Positions 1 through 10,262 of a stretch of 64,000 nucleotides of DNA are shown in pieces. Numbering within the stretch: the first letter of the stretch is position 1; each line of letters starts with the position of its first letter. The notes under the pieces were generated by a model that was not told the origin of the DNA, ran no database searches, and worked only from the letters and a program-made list of their open reading frames with translations. The translations under genes and the position numbers were made by a program. The stretch covers positions 434,001 through 498,000 of the forward strand of contig NZ_CP077941.1 of NCBI RefSeq assembly GCF_019722725.1, given 5' to 3'. This stretch comes from Vreelandella profundi. GTDB taxonomy: Bacteria > Pseudomonadota > Gammaproteobacteria > Pseudomonadales > Halomonadaceae.

Positions 1-90
1 CTGGTTGAGCCACAGGGCGTACTGCACTCCGGCGTTGATTTGCCTAATCTGACCGACGAAGTCACTCAGATTTTTGATGGCTTGAACTAA
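1..90 (+). CDS. C-terminal end of an OmpH/Skp-family periplasmic chaperone (partial)
   Basis: An open frame runs from the first base of the window to a TAA at 88-90, giving 29 residues ending in VDLPNLTDEVTQIFDGLN. The gene directly upstream of lpxD in gammaproteobacteria is normally skp/ompH (hlpA), whose product ends in a similar 'VD-(I/L)T-x2-V-x-(Q/K)' tail. Skp escorts unfolded outer-membrane proteins through the periplasm. The identity is inferred from position and this short tail only; the rest of the gene lies outside the window. Confidence 0.6.
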   Translation: MVEPQGVLHSGVDLPNLTDEVTQIFDGLN

Positions 91-103
91 ATTTAAACGA
101 TGC

Positions 104-126
104 TTGGTGTGGCCGGGCCACACCAA
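104..126 (+). other. Perfect 11-bp stem-loop between ompH-like gene and lpxD
   Basis: TTGGTGTGGCC (104-114) and its exact reverse complement (116-126) flank one base, so the real loop opens to 3-5 nt. It is followed by CGTTTCTCTG rather than a clean T-run. It could be a weak terminator, or an mRNA-stabilising hairpin that sets lpxD expression below that of the chaperone. It sits 17 bp before the lpxD ATG, close enough to influence initiation. Confidence 0.45.
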
Positions 127-143
127 CGTTTCTCTGGGTTCCC

Positions 144-1172
144 ATGACGCACGCTTCTCATCACCTTACTCTTGCAGACGTTGCTCGCCACTTAGGCGTT
201 GCCTTTAAGGGCAATGCTGAGCAGCCTATACGTGGTCTTGCGACGCTAAAAGAAGCGCAGCCGGATCAAGTAGCTTTTTTGGCGAACCGTGCCTATCTAA
301 AAGATTTGGCGACGACCCAGGCGGCGGCGGTGTTACTACACCCCGAGCATGGCAAAGACTGCCCCGTGCCGCGTCTGGAAATCGATAACCCGTATTTAGG
401 CTATGCAAAGCTCTCTCAGCTGTTTGATCCGTTGCCGCCGCGCGACGTGATCGGTATTCATCCGACGGCGGTGGTAGCCGATGACGTCCAGCTAGGTGCC
501 GATGTCTCTGTCCAGGCTCACGCAGTCGTGGAAGCAGGAGTGGTGCTCGGTAACCGCGTCGTTATTGGGGCCGGCAGTATGGTCGGCGCCGATAGCCAGC
601 TCGGTGAAGGGACGCGCTTACACGCCAACGTTACCGTCTGCCATGGCGTCATTGTCGGTAAAAACGTGATCCTGCAAAGTGGCTGTGTTATCGGCGGCGA
701 TGGGTTTGGCTTTGCTCACGATGGTGCCGGCTGGCATAAGATTGTTCAGCTGGGTGGCGTTGTGCTGGGTGATGATGTGGAAGTCGGCAGCTGCTCGAGC
801 ATTGATCGTGGCGCGCTGGGTGATACGGTGATCGGCAATGACGTTAAAATCGATAGCCAGGTGCAAATTGCCCATAACGTTATTATTGGCGACCATAGTG
901 CATTGGCGGGCTGTGTAGGTATTGCTGGCTCAACGAAAGTCGGCAAGCACTGCATGCTAGGCGGCGGCGTCGGGCTATCCGGCCATCTGACCATTTGTGA
1001 TGGCGTTCAGGTGACGGGTATGAGTCTGGTAACGAACTCTATTCATGAGCCCGGTGTCTACTCTTCGGGCACTGGCGCCATGGCCAATAACCAGTGGCGG
1101 AAAAACGCGGTGCGCTTTAAGCAGCTTGATGATATCGCCAGGCGTTTAGCAAGATTGGAAAAAAAGCAGTGA
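144..1172 (+). CDS. lpxD: UDP-3-O-(3-hydroxyacyl)glucosamine N-acyltransferase LpxD
   Basis: LpxD adds the second 3-hydroxyacyl chain to UDP-3-O-acyl-glucosamine, the third step of lipid A synthesis, in the cytoplasm using acyl-ACP. The 342-residue length matches the family (341 in E. coli). Residues ~1-100 form the LpxD N-terminal uridine-binding domain. Residues ~105-320 are a long run of hexapeptide repeats ([IV]-G-x-x-x-x) of the left-handed beta-helix, and the IAHNVIIGD segment carries the expected catalytic His. The C-terminus is the usual basic helix (ARRLARLEKKQ). It is the first gene of the lpxD-fabZ-lpxA-lpxB block. The ribosome binding site is weak. Confidence 0.97.
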   Translation: MTHASHHLTLADVARHLGVAFKGNAEQPIRGLATLKEAQPDQVAFLANRAYLKDLATTQAAAVLLHPEHGKDCPVPRLEIDNPYLGYAKLSQLFDPLPPRDVIGIHPTAVVADDVQLGADVSVQAHAVVEAGVVLGNRVVIGAGSMVGADSQLGEGTRLHANVTVCHGVIVGKNVILQSGCVIGGDGFGFAHDGAGWHKIVQLGGVVLGDDVEVGSCSSIDRGALGDTVIGNDVKIDSQVQIAHNVIIGDHSALAGCVGIAGSTKVGKHCMLGGGVGLSGHLTICDGVQVTGMSLVTNSIHEPGVYSSGTGAMANNQWRKNAVRFKQLDDIARRLARLEKKQ

Positions 1173-1209
1173 GATTAACCAGTGCTAAATGATTTTATCC
1201 GCCATTAGC

Positions 1210-1237
1210 TTGAGGCTAGATAGCAGCGGGGTATAAT
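1210..1237 (+). promoter_or_regulatory. Candidate sigma70 promoter upstream of fabZ
   Basis: A perfect -10 box TATAAT at 1232-1237 is preceded by TTGAGG at 1210-1215 with a 16-bp spacer. It lies in the 150-bp gap between lpxD and fabZ, so fabZ-lpxA-lpxB-rnhB could be transcribed independently of lpxD. A short inverted repeat (CCAGC...GCTGG, about 1251-1267) lies in the transcribed leader. Confidence 0.6.
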
Positions 1238-1324
1238 CCACAGCCTTTTCACCAGCCGGCGTGCTGGTATTTACCTGACTCCCCTCAGGTGTTCCAGGTT
1301 TTTGTCATTTTAGAGGTCGCTACG

Positions 1325-1768
1325 ATGGTTATGGATATCAATGAAATTCGCGAATACTTGCCCCACCGCTATCCGTTTTTGCTGGTGGATCGAGTAACGG
1401 AATTGACCATCGGTGAGTCCATCGTTGCGTACAAGAACGTTAGTATCAATGAGCCGTTTTTCAACGGACATTTTCCGCACCACCCGATTATGCCCGGCGT
1501 GCTGGTTATCGAAGCGCTGGCTCAAGTTTGTGGCATTCTTGGCTTTAAAACGGTTAATAAACTGCCGGCCGATGGCTACGTCTATTATCTAGTAGGCACC
1601 GATAAAGTACGCTTCAAGCGCCCGGTGATGCCTGGCGACAAGCTCACGTTAGAAGCTAACGTTATCAAAGGTAAACGCGGTATTTGGAAGTTCGCCTGCC
1701 GCGCTTCTGTTGATGGCGAACTCGCCTGCGAAGCGGAAATCATTTGTGCCGAGAGGAAGGTTGCTTGA
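1325..1768 (+). CDS. fabZ: 3-hydroxyacyl-ACP dehydratase FabZ
   Basis: FabZ dehydrates (3R)-hydroxyacyl-ACP to trans-2-enoyl-ACP in type II fatty-acid synthesis, competing with LpxA/LpxD for the same hydroxyacyl-ACP pool. The hot-dog fold is recognisable from [13 protein letters not shown] near the N-terminus and the catalytic motif [19 protein letters not shown] (active-site His and Glu). I start at ATG 1325 ([12 protein letters not shown]), behind GAGGT at 1313-1317, rather than at the longer upstream frame. This gives 147 residues, close to the family's 150. The stop overlaps the lpxA start. Confidence 0.97.
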   Translation: MVMDINEIREYLPHRYPFLLVDRVTELTIGESIVAYKNVSINEPFFNGHFPHHPIMPGVLVIEALAQVCGILGFKTVNKLPADGYVYYLVGTDKVRFKRPVMPGDKLTLEANVIKGKRGIWKFACRASVDGELACEAEIICAERKVA

Positions 1769-2532
1769 TACATCCTACTGCCTTGGTCGACCCAGCGGCG
1801 CGTCTAGCCGATGACGTTGAGGTGGGTCCTTTTAGTGTTATTGGCCCAGACGTCACTATCGGCGCAGGCTCTATCATTGGCCCTCATGTAGTGGTTAAAG
1901 GCCCCTCTACGCTGGGCGAGCGTACGCGTATCTTTCAGTTCGCCTCCGTAGGCGAAGACTGTCAGGATAAAAAATACGCAGGCGAGCCAACGCGGCTGGT
2001 GATGGGCGACGATAACGTCATCCGCGAAGGCGTCACGCTACATCGCGGAACGGTTCAGGATCGCAGCGAAACCACGATTGGTTCGCGCAATTTATTTATG
2101 GCCTATGTGCACGTAGGGCATGATTGCGTTATTGGTAATGACTGCATCTTGGCCAACCAGGTCACCTTGGCGGGTCATGTCACCGTCGGCGACCACGTTA
2201 TCCTAGGTGGCTTGTCGGCAGTGCATCAGTTCTGCCACTTTGGCGATTATGCCATGGCGGGCGGCGGCTCGATTATTACCAAAGACACGCCCGCGTATAT
2301 CATGATTAACGGTAATCCTGCTGAAGCACGTGGCCTTAATCTCGTCGGTTTGAAGCGGCGAGGCTTTAGCCGCGATGCCATCAGCGCGTTAACTTCTTCC
2401 TACAAGATGGTTTATCGACAGGGCTTGACGATAGAGCAAGCGCTTACTGAGATGCACAGCCGTTTTGACTTGCCTGAGGTGAAGCACTTTGCCGCCTCAA
2501 TTGAGCGATCGACACGCGGCATCACCCGCTAG
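1765..2532 (+). CDS. lpxA: UDP-N-acetylglucosamine acyltransferase LpxA (TTG start)
   Basis: LpxA catalyses the first step of lipid A synthesis, transfer of a 3-hydroxyacyl chain from ACP to UDP-GlcNAc. The protein is a hexapeptide-repeat beta-helix of about 255 residues with catalytic [25 protein letters not shown], and the C-terminal [20 protein letters not shown] signature. The likely start is TTG at 1765, overlapping the fabZ TGA (1766-1768) and preceded by a strong Shine-Dalgarno GAGAGGAAGG at 1751-1760. An upstream in-frame TTG at 1744 would add seven residues with no homologue support. The overlap implies translational coupling with fabZ. Confidence 0.96.
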   Translation: MIHPTALVDPAARLADDVEVGPFSVIGPDVTIGAGSIIGPHVVVKGPSTLGERTRIFQFASVGEDCQDKKYAGEPTRLVMGDDNVIREGVTLHRGTVQDRSETTIGSRNLFMAYVHVGHDCVIGNDCILANQVTLAGHVTVGDHVILGGLSAVHQFCHFGDYAMAGGGSIITKDTPAYIMINGNPAEARGLNLVGLKRRGFSRDAISALTSSYKMVYRQGLTIEQALTEMHSRFDLPEVKHFAASIERSTRGITR

Positions 2533-2549
2533 CCCATGCGAATCATTTT

Positions 2550-3722
2550 ATGACCCTGCAACGCGTTTATCTCGTGGCCGGGGAACTCTCCGGCGATATT
2601 CTGGGCGCTGGGTTGATGCGCGAGCTGAAGGCGCGTCATCCGGGCGTTGAGTTTCGTGGTATCGGCGGGCCACGCATGCAGGTTGAGGGTATGGAAAGTC
2701 GTTTTCCATTAGAGACCCTGTCAGTCATGGGTCTGGTTGAAGTTCTAAAGCATCTGCCTGAACTGATTCGTGTGCGGCGTACCTTAAAAGCCGAAGCGCT
2801 GGCCTGGCAGCCGGATATTATGCTGGGCATAGACGCACCTGATTTCAACTTGGGGCTAGAAAGACAGCTCCGCGAGGCAGGTATTACGACCGCCCATTAC
2901 GTCAGCCCTTCCGTTTGGGCGTGGCGTCAGGGCAGAGTGAAAGGCATCGCCAAATCGGTCGACGGCATGCTGACTCTGCTGCCCTTTGAAGCTGCTTTTT
3001 ATCGAGCCCATCGAGTCCCCGTCGTGTTTGTTGGCCACCCGCTGGCCGACGAGCTACCGCTTGAAAATGATCGTGATGCCACGCGCCGTGAACTCCACTT
3101 GCCTGCTGACGCGCCGGTGCTGGCTCTGTTGCCGGGCTCGCGCGCTAACGAAGTGCGTTTTTTAGGCGCTACTTTTTTGGCCGCTGCCGAGCAGCTTTGC
3201 CAGCAACACCCCGCGCTGCACGTTGTTATCCCCGCCGCTACGCCTGATCGACGTCGTGAAATAAGCGCACTACTTGCCGACTATCCACGGCTTGCAGAAT
3301 GCACCAGTCTGCTAGATGGGCAAGCCCGTGAGGCCATGGTAGCGAGCGACATTGTGTTGCTCGCCTCCGGTACGGCCGCGCTTGAAGCGATGCTGTGCCA
3401 TCGGGCAATGCTGGTCGCTTACAAAATGGCGCCGGCGACGCACTGGCTGGCGAAGCGGCTGGTGAAAACGCAGTGGGTGTCACTGCCGAACCTGATCGCG
3501 CAAGAAACGCTGGTGCCTGAACTGATTCAGGAGGCCGCTTCGCCTGAGGCGATTGCGGGCCAGCTCAGCGCTATGCTGATCGACGAATCGAGCCGTTACG
3601 CGCTTGAAGAACGCTTTGCTGAGATACATGCCACGCTGCAGCGCGACGCTAGCCGGCGTGCGGCTGAAGCGCTCGGCGCATTGGCAGCAGGGCAGCCATG
3701 GGAGGACGCTTATGACGATTAA
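2550..3722 (+). CDS. lpxB: Lipid-A-disaccharide synthase LpxB
   Basis: LpxB condenses UDP-2,3-diacylglucosamine with lipid X to form the lipid A disaccharide at the inner face of the inner membrane. It is a GT19-family protein of 390 residues (382 in E. coli). Visible motifs are the N-terminal [48 protein letters not shown] and [12 protein letters not shown], and near the C-terminus [10 protein letters not shown]. It follows lpxA by 17 bp and overlaps rnhB by 11 bp. Confidence 0.97.
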   Translation: MTLQRVYLVAGELSGDILGAGLMRELKARHPGVEFRGIGGPRMQVEGMESRFPLETLSVMGLVEVLKHLPELIRVRRTLKAEALAWQPDIMLGIDAPDFNLGLERQLREAGITTAHYVSPSVWAWRQGRVKGIAKSVDGMLTLLPFEAAFYRAHRVPVVFVGHPLADELPLENDRDATRRELHLPADAPVLALLPGSRANEVRFLGATFLAAAEQLCQQHPALHVVIPAATPDRRREISALLADYPRLAECTSLLDGQAREAMVASDIVLLASGTAALEAMLCHRAMLVAYKMAPATHWLAKRLVKTQWVSLPNLIAQETLVPELIQEAASPEAIAGQLSAMLIDESSRYALEERFAEIHATLQRDASRRAAEALGALAAGQPWEDAYDD

Positions 3723-4338
3723 GTACGCCGACTATCCGCCCCTAGAGATTGCCTATATCGGCCAGCGGCTTGCCGGGGTAGATGAAGTAGGGCGTGGGCC
3801 GCTGATCGGCAGCGTCGTGGCCGCTGCGGTCATTCTGGATCCTGCACAGCCGATTGAAGGCCTGACGGACTCTAAAAAATTAAGTGCGCGTCGCCGTGAA
3901 GCGTTGGACGAGCAGATTCGCGCGCGGGCAATAGCGTTTGCGATAGCAGAGGCCAGTGCCGCCGAGGTGGACGCGCTGAATATCTATCACGCCACTCACT
4001 TAGCCATGCGACGAGCCATTGATGCGCTGGCGCCTTCGGCCGAGTACCTGCTCGTCGACGGTAATAAGTTGCCTGGCCACCGGTTACCCGGACAAGCCGT
4101 GGTCAAAGGCGATGCTCGCCATGCGGCTATCGCCGCGGCATCAATTTTGGCTAAAGTGTTGCGCGATGCACAGATGGTGGCGCTGGATATGCGCTATCCT
4201 GAGTATGGCTTTGCTCGCCACAAAGGCTATCCCACAAAAGAGCACCTAGCGGCACTGTCTGCGCATGGGCCTTTACCCGAACATCGACGCAGTTTTGCGC
4301 CCGTTCAGCGTCAGCTATCAACGATCAACATGCCCTAG
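3712..4338 (+). CDS. rnhB: Ribonuclease HII
   Basis: RNase HII removes ribonucleotides misincorporated into DNA and RNA primers in RNA-DNA hybrids. The DEDD metal-binding set is visible: [11 protein letters not shown] (Asp24, Glu25), a following SKKLS segment, LLVDGNKLP, and [24 protein letters not shown] place the start at ATG 3712 inside the end of lpxB, with GGGAGG just upstream. This gives 208 residues, the usual family length. The longer in-frame extension back to 3604 is only lpxB read in another frame. Confidence 0.96.
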   Translation: MTIKYADYPPLEIAYIGQRLAGVDEVGRGPLIGSVVAAAVILDPAQPIEGLTDSKKLSARRREALDEQIRARAIAFAIAEASAAEVDALNIYHATHLAMRRAIDALAPSAEYLLVDGNKLPGHRLPGQAVVKGDARHAAIAAASILAKVLRDAQMVALDMRYPEYGFARHKGYPTKEHLAALSAHGPLPEHRRSFAPVQRQLSTINMP

Positions 4339-4372
4339 CGCTGCTGTAAGCTTATTTCTTTATTTGCCGAGA

Positions 4373-4421
4373 ATGTTATGAATTTGTTGAGGGTGTTATG
4401 ACGTTAGCGAGAGTCTCATGA
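4373..4421 (+). other. Ladder of ATGA-overlapped mini-ORFs leading into dnaE
   Basis: Three ATG codons at 4378, 4398 and 4418 are spaced exactly 20 bp apart. The first opens MNLLRVL-stop (TGA 4399-4401) and the second opens MTLARVS-stop (TGA 4419-4421). Each TGA overlaps the next ATG in an ATGA. GAGGG (4389-4393) and GAGAG (4409-4413) give each following ATG its own Shine-Dalgarno. A further ATG-TTA-TGA begins at 4373. The units match at about 12 of 20 positions, suggesting tandem duplication of a start region. The third ATG is the dnaE start. Confidence 0.55.
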
Positions 4422-7400
4422 CGGTACCGTTTGTTCATCTGCGTTTGCACAGTGAGTACTCCCTGGTTGACGGCTTGGTTAAGCTCAAATCGTTGGTCAG
4501 TACCACCGCTGAACGGGCGATGCCGGCGCTGGCCCTGACCGATGAAACCAATTTATTTGGCCTGGTAAAGTTCTATAAAGCGGCCCAAGGAGCGGGTTTA
4601 AAGCCCGTGATTGGCAGCGATTTATGGCTCCAAAATCCGCACGACGAATCGCATCCTTACCGCATAACGTTGCTGGCGATGAACGACGTTGGCTATCGCA
4701 ATCTTACCGAACTGATCTCTAAAGGCTGGACTCATGGCCAGCGCCAGGGGCGCGCCATTCTCGACAAACAGTGGGTGATGGAGCAGAACGAGGGATTAAT
4801 TGCGCTCTCCGGTGCTCGCGAGGGCGAAATTGGCCGCCACCTGCTATCTGATCACGAGCAGGACGCGCGCGCGCTGCTGAAAGAATGGCAGGCGGCCTTT
4901 CCTGAGCGTTTTTATCTAGAGCTAGTGCGCACCGGGCGCCCCTTGGAAGAGGCTTGCGTTCACGCCAGCGTCAAGCTAGCCATTGAAACCGGTACGCCGG
5001 TGGTCGCCACCAACGACGTGCGCTTTCTTGAACGCGGCGATTTTTGGGCCCACGAAACCCGGGTGGCGATTGGCGAGGGCAAGGCTCTGGATGACCCGCG
5101 CCGCGAGCGTCGCTATACCGAAGAGCAGTACCTGAAAAGCCCCGATGAGATGGCGGCGCTGTTCTCCGATATCCCCGAAGCGTTAGAAAATAGCGTGATG
5201 ATTGCCGAACGCTGCAGCGTAAACGTGCGGCTTGGCGAGATTTTCCTGCCCGAGTTCGAAATTCCCGAGGGCATGACGCAGGACGAGTTTTTCCGCAAGG
5301 TTTCCCACGACGGCCTGACGGATCGTTTGGATTTCTTATTTCCCGCTGAGCGCTATCCTCGCGAGAGTGACGAATATAAAGCGATCAATCAGCGCTATCG
5401 CGATCGGCTTGAATTTGAGCTGAACGTTATTATTCAGATGGGCTTTCCCGGCTACTTTCTGATCGTTATGGACTTTATCCAGTGGGCGAAGGATAACAAT
5501 GTGCCGGTAGGGCCAGGGCGTGGTTCGGGTGCAGGTTCGCTGGTTGCCTATGCTCAAAAGATTACCGACCTAGACCCGATTGGTTACGACCTGCTGTTCG
5601 AGCGCTTTTTGAATCCTGAGCGTGTTTCCATGCCCGACTTTGACGTCGATTTCTGCATGGAAAAACGCGACAAGGTCATCGAGTACGTAGCCGAGCGCTA
5701 CGGGCGTAACGCGGTATCGCAGATTGTTACCTTCGGCACCATGGCGGCGAAAGCCGTGGTGCGCGATGTTGCTCGCGCTCAGGGCCGGCCTTATTCGCTG
5801 GGCGACAAGCTCTCCAAGCTGATCCCTTTTGAAGTCGGCATGACGCTGTCAAAAGCGATTGAGCAAGAGCCAGCGCTTAAAGAGTTTATCGGCAGCGACG
5901 AAGACGCCGGAGAGATCTGGGAAATGGCGCTCAAACTAGAGGGCACCACGCGGGGTACCGGTAAGCATGCGGGCGGGGTGGTTATTGCCCCGACCAAACT
6001 GACCGACTTCTCACCGCTGTTATGCGATGAAGATGGTTCAGGCTTGATGGTGCAGTTCGATAAAAACGATATTGAAGAAGCGGGCCTGGTCAAATTCGAC
6101 TTCCTGGGTTTGCGTACGCTGACAATTATCGACTGGGCGCTGGAGATGGTCGATAAAGTGCGCGACGTTAATGGCCAGGGGGCGCTGAATATCGACAGCA
6201 TCCCGCTGGACGATGCGCCGACCTTTGAAATGCTCAAACGCGCCGAAACCACCGCGGTGTTCCAGCTCGAATCTCGCGGTATGAAGGAGCTGATTAAGCG
6301 CCTGCTGCCTGACTCGCTAGACGACATGATTGCCCTGGTGGCACTGTTCCGCCCCGGCCCGCTGCAGTCGGGCATGGTCGATGACTTTATCAACCGTAAG
6401 CACGGCCGGGCCGAAGTGTCTTATCCACACCCGGACTACCAGCATGAACTGCTTAAGCCGGTGCTGGCGCCTACCTACGGCATCATTCTTTACCAAGAGC
6501 AGGTCATGCAGATCGCTCAGGTGATGGCCGGCTACAGCCTCGGCCAGGCCGATATGCTGCGGCGCGCCATGGGTAAGAAAAAGCCCGAAGAGATGGCTAA
6601 ACAGCGCGACGGCTTTATGGATGGCTGTGCCGCCAACGGTATTGATAAAAATCTGGCCGGTAATATTTTTGATTTGGTGGAAAAATTCGCCGGCTACGGT
6701 TTTAACAAGTCGCACTCGGCTGCTTATGCGTTAGTTTCTTATCAAACCGCATGGCTGAAAGCCCACTATCCGGGTCCCTTTATGGCGGCCGTGATGTCCA
6801 CAGAAATGGACAATCTGGACAAAGTGGTGCCGCTGATTGAAGAGTGTCGCAACCTAAAACTCACGGTGACGCCCCCGGATGTCAACGTGGGTGGCTACAA
6901 GTTCACGGTGGATACGGACGCTCGGGTTGTGTATGGCCTAGGCGCGATCCGAGGTGTGGGCGAAGGGCCTATTGGTGCCATTGTTGATGCCCGCAAGGCA
7001 GACGGCCCGTTTAAGGATATCTTCGACTTTTGCCGGCGTATGGATCCTAAGCGGATGAATAAGCGCACCTTAGAGGCGCTGATTCGCTCTGGTGCACTCG
7101 ATACGATAGGCCCTAATCGTGCGGTGCTGTTCGCGGCGATGGAAGACGCGCTAAAAGCCGCTGCGCAGAATCATACCAATCAGAATCTGGGTATGCTGGA
7201 CATGTTTGGCGATGCCTTTATTGAGGCTGACGATAGCGAAAGCAACGTTTACGCCGAGTATCTCAGTGCTCGGGAGTGGACCGATCGTGAGCGGCTATCG
7301 GGGGAAAAAGATACTCTGGGGTTGTACCTAACCGGCCACCCGATTGACGAGTATGAGCGTGAGTTAAAGCGCTTTGTTTCCACTCGCATCAGCGATTTAA

Positions 7401-7924
7401 AACCCTCTCGCGATCCGCAGCGCGTGGCAGGGTTGGTGGTTGGCGTGCGCACGATGAAGTCCAAGCGTGGTGATACCATGGCGTTTATTACCTTGGATGA
7501 CCGCACTGGACGCATTGAAGCCTCGCTGTTTGGCGAGCTGTTCGAGCAGCTGCGCGGCCAGATTGAGTCTGATCAAGTGTTAATCGTTGAAGGCGAAGTC
7601 TCCAGCGATGAATTTTCCGGCGGTTTGCGCCTGCGCGGTAAAGACGTCACGCCCATGGTGACGGCGCGGATTCGCTATGGCCAGGCGGTAGAACTTGCCT
7701 TAGACGCTGAGCAAATCAACGGCCGTTTAGTTGATAGCCTGCGTGATAGCCTTACGCCATACCGTGATGAAACGGGGCTGCCCGTGCGCTTGCAGTACCG
7801 CCATCCGGCAGCGGTGGCTTGGCTTGAGCTTGGCGATGAGTGGAAAGTCTCGCCTAGCGACGATTTATTGCTAGCGCTGCGAGATGTGCAGGGCCAGGCG
7901 GGTGTCCAACTTCGCTACCGCTAG
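4418..7924 (+). CDS. dnaE: DNA polymerase III alpha subunit
   Basis: This is the catalytic alpha subunit of the replicative polymerase, a C-family polymerase of 1168 residues (1160 in E. coli). Domains in order are an N-terminal PHP domain (HLRLHSEYSLVDG, residues ~6-18), the polymerase palm with GPGRGSGAGSLVAYA (~365) and the catalytic aspartates in PDFDVDF (~406), the fingers and helix-hairpin-helix region, and a C-terminal OB fold (GLVVGVRTMKSKRGDTMAF). The dnaE-accA-tilS neighbourhood is standard for gammaproteobacteria. Its start is the last rung of the coupled mini-ORF ladder described at 4373-4421. Confidence 0.98.
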   Translation: MTVPFVHLRLHSEYSLVDGLVKLKSLVSTTAERAMPALALTDETNLFGLVKFYKAAQGAGLKPVIGSDLWLQNPHDESHPYRITLLAMNDVGYRNLTELISKGWTHGQRQGRAILDKQWVMEQNEGLIALSGAREGEIGRHLLSDHEQDARALLKEWQAAFPERFYLELVRTGRPLEEACVHASVKLAIETGTPVVATNDVRFLERGDFWAHETRVAIGEGKALDDPRRERRYTEEQYLKSPDEMAALFSDIPEALENSVMIAERCSVNVRLGEIFLPEFEIPEGMTQDEFFRKVSHDGLTDRLDFLFPAERYPRESDEYKAINQRYRDRLEFELNVIIQMGFPGYFLIVMDFIQWAKDNNVPVGPGRGSGAGSLVAYAQKITDLDPIGYDLLFERFLNPERVSMPDFDVDFCMEKRDKVIEYVAERYGRNAVSQIVTFGTMAAKAVVRDVARAQGRPYSLGDKLSKLIPFEVGMTLSKAIEQEPALKEFIGSDEDAGEIWEMALKLEGTTRGTGKHAGGVVIAPTKLTDFSPLLCDEDGSGLMVQFDKNDIEEAGLVKFDFLGLRTLTIIDWALEMVDKVRDVNGQGALNIDSIPLDDAPTFEMLKRAETTAVFQLESRGMKELIKRLLPDSLDDMIALVALFRPGPLQSGMVDDFINRKHGRAEVSYPHPDYQHELLKPVLAPTYGIILYQEQVMQIAQVMAGYSLGQADMLRRAMGKKKPEEMAKQRDGFMDGCAANGIDKNLAGNIFDLVEKFAGYGFNKSHSAAYALVSYQTAWLKAHYPGPFMAAVMSTEMDNLDKVVPLIEECRNLKLTVTPPDVNVGGYKFTVDTDARVVYGLGAIRGVGEGPIGAIVDARKADGPFKDIFDFCRRMDPKRMNKRTLEALIRSGALDTIGPNRAVLFAAMEDALKAAAQNHTNQNLGMLDMFGDAFIEADDSESNVYAEYLSAREWTDRERLSGEKDTLGLYLTGHPIDEYERELKRFVSTRISDLKPSRDPQRVAGLVVGVRTMKSKRGDTMAFITLDDRTGRIEASLFGELFEQLRGQIESDQVLIVEGEVSSDEFSGGLRLRGKDVTPMVTARIRYGQAVELALDAEQINGRLVDSLRDSLTPYRDETGLPVRLQYRHPAAVAWLELGDEWKVSPSDDLLLALRDVQGQAGVQLRYR

Positions 7925-8038
7925 CAAGGCGACAACGGAGCCTTCACCTTGCGTGGCAGAACCAGGGTGCGATAATGCTCATATTCTCTCATTATTTATC
8001 CATGCTTATTTTGATCAGGCTTCTTACAGGTAGCGCCG

Positions 8039-8995
8039 ATGAATCCTAATTATCTCGATTTTGAACAGCCCATTGCCGAGCTTCAGGCAAAAATTGAAGA
8101 GCTGCGTTTAGTCGGCTCCAGTAGCCAAGTGAACCTCTCCGATGAAATTACTCGTCTGGAAGAAAAAAGTCGCAAGCTGACGGAATCGATCTTCAAGGAT
8201 TTAACTCCCTGGCAGGTTTCTCAGTTATCGCGGCACCCTCAGCGGCCCTATACGCTGGATTATCTTGAATACATCTTCACCGATTTTGATGAGCTGCACG
8301 GTGACCGTCTCTTTGCCGATGATGCTGCTCTGGTCGGCGGGGTTGCGCGGTTGAACGGTGCGCCGGTGATGGTGATTGGCCATCAAAAAGGCCGTGACGT
8401 GAAAGAGAAGGTGCGCCGCAACTTCGGCATGCCGCGTCCGGAAGGTTATCGCAAAGCGTGCCGGCTGATGGAGATGGCCGAGCGTTTCAAAATGCCGATT
8501 CTGACCTTTATCGATACGCCCGGTGCTTATCCCGGCATTGATGCCGAAGAGCGCGGTCAGTCAGAAGCTATCGCCTACAATTTGGCCGTTATGTCACGGC
8601 TGAAAACACCGATTATTTCTACCGTGGTGGGTGAGGGCGGCTCCGGCGGCGCGCTGGCTATTGGCGTCTGCGACGAGCTGCAAATGCTGCAGTACTCCAC
8701 TTACTCGGTGATCTCGCCGGAAGGCTGCGCCTCGATTCTCTGGAAGAGCGCGACCAAAGCCTCTGACGCCGCTCAGGCGATGGGCATCACCGCCGAGCGT
8801 CTAAAAGAGCTAGGGTTTGTCGATTCATTGATTAAAGAGCCGTTAGGCGGCTCGCATCGCCATCCTCTAACGACCGCTGAGCGCGTTAAAGAGGCGCTGT
8901 CTGCCAGCTTAGAGCGCTTACAGTCGATGGACACCGAGGCACTGCTGGAACGCCGCTATAAGCGCTTAATGAGCTATGGCGCCCCAGCCGCTTAG
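8039..8995 (+). CDS. accA: Acetyl-CoA carboxylase carboxyltransferase subunit alpha
   Basis: AccA with AccD forms the carboxyltransferase that transfers the carboxyl group from biotin to acetyl-CoA, making malonyl-CoA. The 318 residues match E. coli (319). The N-terminus ([21 protein letters not shown]) and crotonase-fold motifs ([47 protein letters not shown]) are diagnostic. Its last 20 bp overlap tilS. No clear promoter was seen in the 114-bp gap after dnaE. Confidence 0.98.
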   Translation: MNPNYLDFEQPIAELQAKIEELRLVGSSSQVNLSDEITRLEEKSRKLTESIFKDLTPWQVSQLSRHPQRPYTLDYLEYIFTDFDELHGDRLFADDAALVGGVARLNGAPVMVIGHQKGRDVKEKVRRNFGMPRPEGYRKACRLMEMAERFKMPILTFIDTPGAYPGIDAEERGQSEAIAYNLAVMSRLKTPIISTVVGEGGSGGALAIGVCDELQMLQYSTYSVISPEGCASILWKSATKASDAAQAMGITAERLKELGFVDSLIKEPLGGSHRHPLTTAERVKEALSASLERLQSMDTEALLERRYKRLMSYGAPAA

Positions 8996-10262
8996 CACAC
9001 TGCAAAGCCTGCTTAACGACGCCCTGGCGGAAACCCCGCCGGGGCGCTCTATTTGGGTGGCGCTCTCCGGAGGCATAGACTCATGCTTGCTGGTGACGCT
9101 CGCCGCCAAGGTAGGCAAGCAGGCTAATCGCTGCGTTCGCGCTATTCATATCAATCACGACCTTCAGGCCGCTGCCCAGACCTTTGAGGCGCATTCGCGG
9201 ACGCTGTGTGAACGTCTAAATGTGCCGCTAACGGTGGTCAATGTCACGGTGGCTGTGCAGGGGCAGGGTGTCGAAGGCGCTGCACGCAACGCTCGCTACG
9301 CCGCGTTTTACGCCACGCTAGCCGCTGGCGATGCGCTATGGCTTGCCCAGCACCAGGATGATCAGGCAGAAACGTTTCTACTCGCTGCGCTGCGCGGCAG
9401 CGGGTTGCGTGGTCTTGCAGGCATGCCTTGTCGACGCGAATCTCAGGGCATTACGCTAGTGCGGCCCTGGCTGAGCGTACGTCGAGCCGAGTTGGAGGCA
9501 GCGGCACGTTCGCTAGCACTAACGTGGTGCGAAGATCCTACCAATAGCGATATCAGCTTTGATCGTAATCGCCTGCGCCATCGCGTGCTGCCGGAGCTCC
9601 ATGAGCGCTGGCCAGGAGCCGCGCGCGCGTTAGCGAATAGCGCGGCGCATGCCTATGAGGCGGATGCCGTGCTGGGCGAATACGTGGCAGCCGAGCTGGC
9701 GGGCCTTATGACCAATGATGGTCAGGTAGATGCCGGTGCGCTTAATCGATGCTCACGCCCGCGTCAGCGGCTGCTGGTGCGGGCGCTGTGCCAACAGCAA
9801 GGCTTGCCAACGCCGCCGCAAAAACGCTTAGAAAGTCTCTTGGAACAGCTGATGGCTAAGGCGGATGCAGAGGTCTGCATTGAGTGGCCGGGAGTTCAGG
9901 CACGCTTATGGCGTCAGCGGCTCTACGTGATGGCAAGGCTTGAGCCCCTGCCGGCGTGGGACGTTTTCTGGGACGGTCAAGCGCCGCTGGAAACGCCACT
10001 GGGGCGGTTAGGCTGGCAGCTTGACTGCTCGCAACGGCTGAGGGTTGCCTGGCGGCAGGGAGGCGAGGTTATCCAACTTCGCACGCGTGGTCGGCGTGAT
10101 CTAAAACGGTTACTGCAAGAGGCATCTGTGCCGCCCTGGGAGCGAGAGCGGCTAGTGGTGGTGATGCAGGCAAAGGCCTGCATTGGCGTGATCTCTCCTC
10201 CGGACAGGCTGCTCTGGCAAGCTGAAGGGTTTGAGTTTACCCCTCAGCCTTCATCTGCTTAA
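8976..10262 (+). CDS. tilS: tRNA(Ile)-lysidine synthetase
   Basis: TilS attaches lysine to C34 of the CAU-anticodon tRNA-Ile, switching it from Met to Ile decoding. The N-type ATP pyrophosphatase (PP-loop) motif SGGIDS lies at residues 31-36, followed by [19 protein letters not shown] and the [19 protein letters not shown] segment that contacts tRNA. The C-terminal region (~residues 340-428) fits the TilS C-terminal domain ([23 protein letters not shown]). It starts inside accA. Its 3' end overlaps the convergent ppx by 26 bp, and no terminator is visible at that junction. Confidence 0.96.
   Translation: MAPQPLSTLQSLLNDALAETPPGRSIWVALSGGIDSCLLVTLAAKVGKQANRCVRAIHINHDLQAAAQTFEAHSRTLCERLNVPLTVVNVTVAVQGQGVEGAARNARYAAFYATLAAGDALWLAQHQDDQAETFLLAALRGSGLRGLAGMPCRRESQGITLVRPWLSVRRAELEAAARSLALTWCEDPTNSDISFDRNRLRHRVLPELHERWPGAARALANSAAHAYEADAVLGEYVAAELAGLMTNDGQVDAGALNRCSRPRQRLLVRALCQQQGLPTPPQKRLESLLEQLMAKADAEVCIEWPGVQARLWRQRLYVMARLEPLPAWDVFWDGQAPLETPLGRLGWQLDCSQRLRVAWRQGGEVIQLRTRGRRDLKRLLQEASVPPWERERLVVVMQAKACIGVISPPDRLLWQAEGFEFTPQPSSA

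Noticed and set aside
3604..3711. Longer N-terminal extension of rnhB
   Set aside because: It only reads lpxB in another frame; the family start [10 protein letters not shown] at 3712 has the Shine-Dalgarno.
5791..6393. 200-residue open frame on the minus strand inside dnaE
   Set aside because: It is antisense to a conserved coding region, Ser-rich with no family motif and no ribosome binding site; a shadow of dnaE codon bias.
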